DNA from: Collinsella aerofaciens
Lineage (GTDB): Bacteria > Actinomycetota > Coriobacteriia > Coriobacteriales > Coriobacteriaceae
Direction: 5' to 3'
Length of the DNA: 45,581 nucleotides
Assembly: GCF_901212495.1 (NCBI RefSeq)
Contig: NZ_CAAKNY010000041.1
Coordinates: 21,386-66,966, forward strand
Made by a program: the position numbers and the translations under genes. Shown here one piece after another: positions 40,637 to 45,581 of the stretch. Under the pieces are notes generated by a model that did not search any database, was not told where the DNA came from, and was given only the letters and a program-made list of their open reading frames with translations. The number at the start of each line of letters is the position of its first letter. Positions within the stretch are counted from its first letter, which is position 1.

Positions 40637-41489
40637 CTATTTTTTTCTGGCCTTCGACGTCGGGGTGCCAGGTGCTGTAGAACGCGAGCTTCTCGGCCGT
40701 GCGCTCGTAGAAGGGCTTGCCGTGATCGAGGGCGGCCATCTGCGACATGTCCTCGTCGGTGAGTTCGAAGTCGAAGATGTCGATATTGTCGGCGATGTGC
40801 GACGGCGTCTTGGAGCCGGGGATTACGACATTGCCCTGCTGGACATGCCAGCGCATGATGACCTGGGCCGGGGTCTTGCCGTACTTGGCGGCAAGCTCGC
40901 GAACGACGGGCTCCTCGAGGATGACCTTGTTGTCGCGGCCGCCGAGCGGATACCAGGCCTGAAGCACGATGCCGTACTTGTCCAGCAGCGCCTTGAGCTC
41001 GGTCTGCGGGAAGTAGGGGTGGCACTCCACCTGGATAAGGGCGGGCATTACCTCGCAGTGGGCGAGCAGATTCTCGATCTCGGACTGATTGAAGTTGGAG
41101 ATGCCGATGGAGCGCAGCTTGCCTGCCTTGTAGGCGGCCTCGAGCTTGGCGTAGCCTGCCACGTAGTCACCTGCGGGCTGGTGCAGAATCATAAGGTCGA
41201 TATAGTCGCAGCCCAGACGCTCGAGCGTTTCGTCCACGGCGGTATCGGATTCATAGAAGCACGGCCAGAGCTTGGTCTCGAGGAAAATCTGCTCGCGGGT
41301 GCGACCGGAGTCGCGCATGCCGCGGTCCACGGCGTGCTCGTTGACATAGGAGTTGGCCGTATCGATAAGCTCGTAGCCGTTGTCCAGAGCGTAGGTGACG
41401 GACGGCTGAGCGTCATCGGGCGTAAGCAGGTACGTGCCCAGGCCCACCTGGGGCATCTTGACGTCGTTGTTAAGTGTCACGTAGTCCAT
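40637..41489 (-). CDS. Aldo/keto reductase, stop codon displaced by an A-tract indel
   Basis: About 284 residues, normal for the family. NADPH-dependent reductase with the tetrad Asp/Tyr in ELIDTANSYVNE, Lys in LETKLW and His in MILHQPAG. C-terminal landmarks are VIPGSKTPSHIADNIDIFDF and AFYSTWHPDVEGQK. After Gln-Lys the gene contains seven A residues (40640-40646). With six, the frame would end at TAG 40637-40639. With seven it runs on 99 residues into the MATE gene as Arg/His-rich nonsense. The indel is probably a sequencing or assembly error, or a fresh mutation. AAAGGAACC precedes the ATG. Confidence 0.85.
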
Positions 41490-41501
41490 GTCGGTTCCTT
41501 T

Positions 41502-42254
41502 CTAATGGTTGTCCAGCGCGTTGTAGGCTTCATCGTCCACGGGTTCGAGCCATTCGTTACTGGTGTCTTCACCCGGGAACCCAAAGGCCAGGTGGCTGAA
41601 CCAGCAGTCGGCCGCGGCGCCGTGCCGGTGTTTGACATTCGCCGGAATCTCGACGACGTCGCCAGGATGCAGGCGCTGTGCGGGCTTGCCCTCTTCCTGG
41701 TACCAGCCCTCGCCGTCAACGCAGATCAGCACCTGGCCACCGCCCTTGCTTGCGTGGTGGATATGCCAGTTGTTGCGACAGCCCGGCTCAAACGTCACGT
41801 TATGGATGGGCAGGTAGTCGTCGGTACCCGTGAGCGCCTTAAGATAGCTCTGGCCGATAAAGTACTGGGCGAAAGCGGTATTTGGCTCGCCTAAGCCAAA
41901 GAAGCCGCCGTGGCCGTCGGTGCGCGCAGCATCGTCGGCATAGACTTCCTTCGCCATGTTGAAGGCGGCCCAGGCGTTGGGCCAGCCGGCATAGAAGGCG
42001 GCATGCGTCAGAATCTCGGCCATTTCCTCGCGTGTCACGCCGTTTTGGCGGGCACTGGCCAGATGGTATTTGAGCGAGCCGTCCGTGATGCCCTTGCCAA
42101 TCAGGGCACTTACGGTAACGATGCTGCGCAGTTTGAGCGGCAACTGCGCCTCGCGGTTCCAGACCTCGCCAAAGAGGATATCGTCATTAAGGTGTGCGAA
42201 CTCGGGGGCGAACTCGCCCAGGGCATCGTGGCCTGCGGTCTGTTTAATGGTCAT
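41502..42254 (-). CDS. Carboxymuconolactone decarboxylase domain fused to a cupin
   Basis: 250 residues from the ATG at 42254, which has AAAGGAG nine bases upstream. The N-terminal CMD domain (about 1-110) shows REAQLPLKLRSIVTVSALIG and GVTREEMAEILTHAAFYAGW; the usual CxxC/His catalytic segment of AhpD-type proteins is absent. The C-terminal cupin (about 125-235) has the metal-binding pattern HIHHASKGGGQVLICVDGEG and HPGDVVEIPANVKHRHG. It lies between the small helical gene and the second reductase. A C-terminal copy survives as a fragment at 9284-9400. Confidence 0.9.
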   Translation of the reverse strand: MTIKQTAGHDALGEFAPEFAHLNDDILFGEVWNREAQLPLKLRSIVTVSALIGKGITDGSLKYHLASARQNGVTREEMAEILTHAAFYAGWPNAWAAFNMAKEVYADDAARTDGHGGFFGLGEPNTAFAQYFIGQSYLKALTGTDDYLPIHNVTFEPGCRNNWHIHHASKGGGQVLICVDGEGWYQEEGKPAQRLHPGDVVEIPANVKHRHGAAADCWFSHLAFGFPGEDTSNEWLEPVDDEAYNALDNH

Positions 42255-42259
42255 GGCGG

Positions 42260-42493
42260 TTACTCCTTTGATGTGCGTGAACAGCATCCGGTTGAGACGC
42301 TGCGCAGCTGGTAGATGAGGTAGTCGAGGCATTCGAGCTCCTTTTGCTCCGAGTGGATGCTCTCGAGCAATTCGCGACGATATTGTTTGAGTAGGCAGAT
42401 GCGCGCGCAGCCGCTGGCGGCAGAGGTGTACTGCTCAATAAGCTCCTCGCTACAGCCGGCGTCGCGCAGGTTGTCGATGATGCTGCCGTCCAT
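42260..42493 (-). CDS. Small helical protein, unrecognised
   Basis: 77 residues from ATG 42493 (AAGGTAGGCCC upstream); the track start at 42532 is inside the preceding gene. It is helical and cysteine-containing (DNLRDAGCSEELIEQYTSAA, SGCARICLLKQYRRELLESI), ending in a CC pair. Genes lie five bases away on both sides, so it is firmly in the operon. Role unknown; possibly a small regulator or binding partner of the CMD-cupin protein. Confidence 0.75.
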   Translation of the reverse strand: MDGSIIDNLRDAGCSEELIEQYTSAASGCARICLLKQYRRELLESIHSEQKELECLDYLIYQLRSVSTGCCSRTSKE

Positions 42494-42497
42494 GGGC

Positions 42498-43517
42498 CTA
42501 CCTTGAGGTCTTGACGCTAGTGGTGCCGGCAAGCGGCTTTTCGCCCGGGCGGCTCTTGGGTCCCACGAGCGCGTGCGGCTGGTAGAGATCCTCGAGAAAA
42601 TCGACCTTGGCGGGGGAGAGGGCCAGGCCGAGAGCTGCTACGGCGTCATCAACGCGCTCGGGCTTGGAGCAGCCCACGATGGGGGCCTCGACGCCACGTG
42701 CCCAGTGCCATGCGAGCGCGACCTGCGACATCGGTACGCCATGATCGGCCGCGACCTTGGCCACGCGCTCAACGATCGGCATATCGATGGCGCGGTCGTG
42801 ATCGTACTTGTCGACCATGGTCTTGTCGGTGGTGCCGCGCGTGCTGGCGCTCTCCCAGGTGGGGCGGCACAGGTGGCCGGAGGCCATGGGGCTATACGGC
42901 GTGATGGCCATATCGTACTGGCGGCATACGGGAATCATCTCGCGCTCGTCCTCGCGATAGAGCAGGTTGTAGTGGCACTGCATGCTCGTGAACTTGGTCC
43001 AGCCGTTTTGCTCGGCAATAACCTGCATGTTATGCAGCTGGTAGGCGTACATGGCGCTGGCGCCCAGTGCGCGAACCTTGCCCTCGCGTACCAAGTCGTT
43101 GAGCGTCTCCATGGTCTCCTCCATGGGCACGTCGTAGTCAAAACGGTGGATGATGTAGAGGTCAAGGTAGTCGGTGCCCAGGCGCTTGAGCGAACCCTCA
43201 ATCTCGCGCTTAATGGCCGCAGCGGAAAGGCCGCCTTCGTTAAAGTGAACCTTGCTGGCAAGGACGACATCTTCGCGCACGATGCCCAGATCGCGCAGCG
43301 CGGCGCCAATGTACTCCTCGCTCGTTCCAAAGCTGTAGCAGTTGGCGGTGTCGATAAAGTTGATACCGGCGTCGATTGCACGCTTGACGACGGCGCGGGT
43401 CTCGTCGGGCCCGATAGTCCACTGGTGGAAGTCGGGGCTTGCCTCGCCAAAACTCATGCCGCCCAGGCAGAGCTTGGAGATCTTAATGTTGGAATGTCCA
43501 AGGGTGGTGTATTGCAT
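42498..43517 (-). CDS. Aldo/keto reductase
   Basis: 339 residues from ATG 43517; GGAG lies six bases upstream, while ATG 43529 has no site. The catalytic tetrad is visible: Asp/Tyr in INFIDTANCYSFG, Lys in VVLASKVHF, His in YIIHRFDYDVPM. The NADPH-binding end is PIVGCSKPERVDDAVAAL. The length and GGMSFG start fit the YghZ/oxidoreductase-type AKR group. First gene of the operon, divergent from the LysR gene and probably activated by it. Confidence 0.92.
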   Translation of the reverse strand: MQYTTLGHSNIKISKLCLGGMSFGEASPDFHQWTIGPDETRAVVKRAIDAGINFIDTANCYSFGTSEEYIGAALRDLGIVREDVVLASKVHFNEGGLSAAAIKREIEGSLKRLGTDYLDLYIIHRFDYDVPMEETMETLNDLVREGKVRALGASAMYAYQLHNMQVIAEQNGWTKFTSMQCHYNLLYREDEREMIPVCRQYDMAITPYSPMASGHLCRPTWESASTRGTTDKTMVDKYDHDRAIDMPIVERVAKVAADHGVPMSQVALAWHWARGVEAPIVGCSKPERVDDAVAALGLALSPAKVDFLEDLYQPHALVGPKSRPGEKPLAGTTSVKTSR

Positions 43518-43583
43518 AGCGCTCTCCATCTTCTCTAGGGGATGGCTATAGCGTATGTCGCTGGTTTTGTGATGTATAGTGCT

Positions 43584-43589
43584 TATAAT
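43584..43589 (+). promoter_or_regulatory. -10 element in the LysR/AKR intergenic region
   Basis: TATAAT (43584-43589) lies 75 bases before the LysR start codon. No good -35 was found at 17-base spacing, consistent with a regulated promoter. The 141-base divergent region between the two start codons should hold both promoters and the LysR binding site. Confidence 0.45.
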
Positions 43590-43658
43590 GACTAGCTGGA
43601 TATACGAATTGCGAATGATGGACTGTTGGCACGGTACGTACTGCTATTGGAGGCGGCG

Positions 43659-44543
43659 ATGGAACTGCGAACCCTGCGCTATTTTTTGGCGGTGGCGCGC
43701 GAGGAAAATATGACAGAGGCGGCCAACGTGTTGCATGTGACGCAGCCTACGCTGTCGCGCCAAATTGCCGACTTGGAGCGCGAGCTGGGCGTTGAGCTGT
43801 TCGAACGGACCAATCGATCGTGCGCGCTTACGGGGGACGGCATGCGCTTGCGTCAGCGCGCCGAAGAGATTCTGGCGCTGGTGGACCAGACCGAATCGGA
43901 GATGGGCGACCAAGAGCTCGGCATTGCCGGCAACATACGGATCGGCGCGGGCGAAACGCAGGCCATGAGCTATGTGCTGGATACGTTTGCTGCACTGCGC
44001 CGTGATTATCCAGCCGTGACGATTGAGCTTTACACGGGCAATGCCGATGCGACCGAGGAACGCCTGGAACGAGGCCTGCTGGATTTTGCCCTGCTGCTCG
44101 AGCCGGTTAACCTGGATAAGTATGAGTGGGTCCGTATTCCGCAAACCGATCGAGCGGGTGTGGCTGTAGCGAGCGATGGTCCATGGGGAGCATTCGATTC
44201 GTTGACTCCGACTGATTTGGCAAAGATGCCGCTGCTGCTGAGTTCGCGCACATCAAATAAGGCGATTGACCTGGTGGCATGGTCGGGCGGGCGGATTGAC
44301 CCCGAAGACCTTAACGTGGTGGGGTGCTTCGACTTGATCGGCAACGCCTCGCATCTCATCCGCTCGGGCGCGGCGTGCGCCATGGGCATCGATCATCTGC
44401 TGCAAGTGGATGCGAGCTCCCAGATGCGATTTGTGCCGCTTGACCCACCGATCGAGATTGCGTCGTTCTTGGTATGGAAAAAGTACCGTCTGCGTTCGCG
44501 TGCCTGCGAAGAGTTTCTGAATCGCTTAAAGCGCAAGGCATAA
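43659..44543 (+). CDS. LysR family transcriptional regulator
   Basis: 294 residues from ATG 43659 (TTGGAGGCGGCG upstream). The winged HTH (about 1-60) reads MELRTLRYFLAVAREENMTE, TQPTLSRQIADLERELGVEL and FERTNRSCALTGDG. The effector domain (about 90-290) follows. It is divergent from the AKR-CMD/cupin-AKR-MATE operon and is the likely activator of it. The inducer is unknown. A perfect REP-like palindrome sits three bases after its stop. Confidence 0.93.
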   Translation: MELRTLRYFLAVAREENMTEAANVLHVTQPTLSRQIADLERELGVELFERTNRSCALTGDGMRLRQRAEEILALVDQTESEMGDQELGIAGNIRIGAGETQAMSYVLDTFAALRRDYPAVTIELYTGNADATEERLERGLLDFALLLEPVNLDKYEWVRIPQTDRAGVAVASDGPWGAFDSLTPTDLAKMPLLLSSRTSNKAIDLVAWSGGRIDPEDLNVVGCFDLIGNASHLIRSGAACAMGIDHLLQVDASSQMRFVPLDPPIEIASFLVWKKYRLRSRACEEFLNRLKRKA

Positions 44544-44546
44544 TGC

Positions 44547-44577
44547 ATGTGACAAAGGGACTGTCCCTTTGTCACAT
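44547..44577. repeat. Perfect REP-like palindrome
   Basis: ATGTGACAAAGGGAC-T-GTCCCTTTGTCACAT, 15-bp perfect arms with a single-base centre. The same core occurs at 32351 and 32897. It lies between the LysR stop and the dus start and may terminate transcription. Confidence 0.85.
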
Positions 44578-44597
44578 AGATTTGAAAGTTGATGTTG

Positions 44598-45551
44598 ATG
44601 ATTCTATCGCTGGCTCCCATGGAGGGGATTACCGGGCATGTGTTCCGCCGCGTGCATGCGGAGTGCTTTGGTGCGCTCGACTGCTACTACACGCCGTTTT
44701 TGCCGCCGCCGCGGGTGGGCAACCGTTTTGGCGGCAAGGCGTTAAAGGAAGTCGATCCCGCAAACAACCAGGGGCTCAACGTCGTCCCCCAGCTTATGTC
44801 CAAGAATGCGGACGAGTTTGTGTGGGCGGCGCAAGTGCTCGCCGATATGGGCCATAACGAGGTCAACCTCAACTTGGGGTGTCCCTCGGGAACGGTCGTT
44901 GCTAAGGGCAAAGGCTCGGGTTTCCTGCGCAACTTGGACGAGCTCGAGGTGTTCTTGAGTGACGTGTGCGAACGCTCGCCGTTGCCGGTGTCCGTTAAGA
45001 CCAGACTGGGACTTGAGGATGACGGCGAATACGAGCGCGTGCTCGACCTGTACTGCCGCATGCCACTGGCCGAGCTAATCGTGCACCCTCGTGTGCAAAA
45101 GGATCGCTACACGGGCTCGCCGCGCAAAGCGTTTTACGGTGAGACGCTCGCGCGTGCGCCGTTCCCGGTGGCCTATAACGGTGACATCTTTGATCTTGAG
45201 GACATGGACGCGCTGGTGGAGGCCTATCCCGGCACGCGCCACGTGATGCTGGGGCGCGGCTTGCTTGCGAATCCTGCGCTGGCCCGCATGGTCAAGGGCG
45301 GCCCTGCTGCCACGGTCGCCGAGCTGCAGCGCTTCCACGACACGCTGTTCGCGGCATATGCAGAAGAGATTGGCGGCAATGCGGTCTTTCGCATGAAGGA
45401 GTGGTGGTTCTACGCCAAGTGCGCTTTCGCCGATCCCGCCACCGTTCACAAGCTGGTGCGCAAGACCAAAAAGGTCGACGAATACCGAGCCACCGTCGAG
45501 CGCGTCTTCCGCGAACAACCCCTCGCGCCCACAGCCCGCTTCCACAACTAG
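44598..45551 (+). CDS. dus: tRNA-dihydrouridine synthase
   Basis: About 317 residues. FMN-dependent enzyme reducing uridines in tRNA D-loops. Motifs in order: SLAPMEGITGHVF (FMN site), EVNLNLGCPSG with the catalytic Cys, VSVKTRLG, IVHPRVQKDRYTG and VAYNGDIFD. It has the TIM barrel plus a C-terminal helical domain ending in RFHN. Start is uncertain among ATG 44592, ATG 44598 and TTG 44589; the ribosome-binding site (GAAAG) is weak. It lies downstream of the palindrome at 44547. Confidence 0.93.
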   Translation: MILSLAPMEGITGHVFRRVHAECFGALDCYYTPFLPPPRVGNRFGGKALKEVDPANNQGLNVVPQLMSKNADEFVWAAQVLADMGHNEVNLNLGCPSGTVVAKGKGSGFLRNLDELEVFLSDVCERSPLPVSVKTRLGLEDDGEYERVLDLYCRMPLAELIVHPRVQKDRYTGSPRKAFYGETLARAPFPVAYNGDIFDLEDMDALVEAYPGTRHVMLGRGLLANPALARMVKGGPAATVAELQRFHDTLFAAYAEEIGGNAVFRMKEWWFYAKCAFADPATVHKLVRKTKKVDEYRATVERVFREQPLAPTARFHN

Positions 45552-45552
45552 C

Positions 45553-45581
45553 TAGTCATTGGGGACGTTCTTAAACGACTA
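45553..45581. repeat. REP-like repeat at the window edge
   Basis: TAGTCATT-GGGGACGTTC-TTAAACGACTA, imperfect inverted ends (TAGTC/GACTA) around a GGGGACG core, cut by the window end. It resembles a second REP type and lies right after the dus stop. Confidence 0.55.

Noticed and set aside
40614..41894. 426-residue plus-strand ORF opposite the reductase and cupin genes
   Set aside because: Antisense to genes with clear catalytic residues.

Overview
The window looks like chromosomal DNA of a Coriobacteriia gut anaerobe, most likely Collinsella or a close relative. This is inferred from family content only: a PTS/NanE amino-sugar locus, a LytTR/DUF3021 pair, a helix-turn-helix/DUF6773 pair, a second divergent type IIA topoisomerase, a CXXC/4Fe-4S/TlpA-like redox cassette, an LPXTG surface protein, and dispersed palindromes with a GGGAC-N-GTCCC core. 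Base composition is moderately GC-rich. The stretch from about 2600 to 4300 is clearly richer in G+C than its surroundings. I see no rRNA, tRNA, CRISPR array, complete insertion sequence or integrase.

Layout. Positions 1-2545 are gene-poor: a partial yjdF-family gene, the LytTR-DUF3021 pair and several apparent gene remnants. Positions 2546-4941 carry a PadR-DUF1700-small membrane protein operon with a good promoter/operator, then an ABC ATPase gene cut off after its Q-loop, then a PH-domain membrane protein on the other strand. Positions 5236-9112 form an amino-sugar operon: promoter, RAT-like site overlapping a terminator, BglG/LicT-type antiterminator, PTS EIICB, RDD membrane protein and NanE. 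Positions 9113-12724 hold a cupin gene fragment, two poorly characterised genes and an LPXTG surface protein. Positions 12725-16881 encode a two-subunit type IIA topoisomerase; its A subunit carries a frameshift near the 3' end.

Positions 17148-20353 hold an AAA ATPase with a C-terminal nuclease-like domain, preceded by a striking inverted-repeat array, then an XRE regulator with a DUF6773 membrane protein and an unrecognised protein. Positions 20670-24446 carry membrane proteins, an SPFH/stomatin-like protein and an HD-domain protein. Positions 24606-28566 are a two-component system divergent from a three-gene redox cassette: a 48-residue CXXC membrane protein, a NapH-like 4Fe-4S membrane protein and a TlpA-like thioredoxin lipoprotein. 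Then come a small membrane protein and a large MacB-like ABC transporter (29101-32349). An intergenic region with a 183-bp hairpin element and palindromic repeats follows.

Positions 33012-39169 are a cation-transport block: a divergent MgtA paralogue, a receiver-less winged-helix regulator, MgtA itself and a 51-residue membrane protein. Positions 39242-43517 are a minus-strand operon of two aldo/keto reductases, a CMD-cupin protein, a small helical protein and a MATE exporter, with a divergent LysR regulator. The window ends with a tRNA-dihydrouridine synthase gene flanked by two palindromic repeats.

The best candidates for under-described biology are the CXXC/4Fe-4S/thioredoxin cassette with its divergent two-component system, the inverted-repeat array at the ATPase gene, the hairpin element and REP-like family, and the P-type ATPase block with its small membrane protein. 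Two genes (12725-14838 and 40637-41489) are probably intact genes carrying single-base indels in the sequence or a recent lesion.
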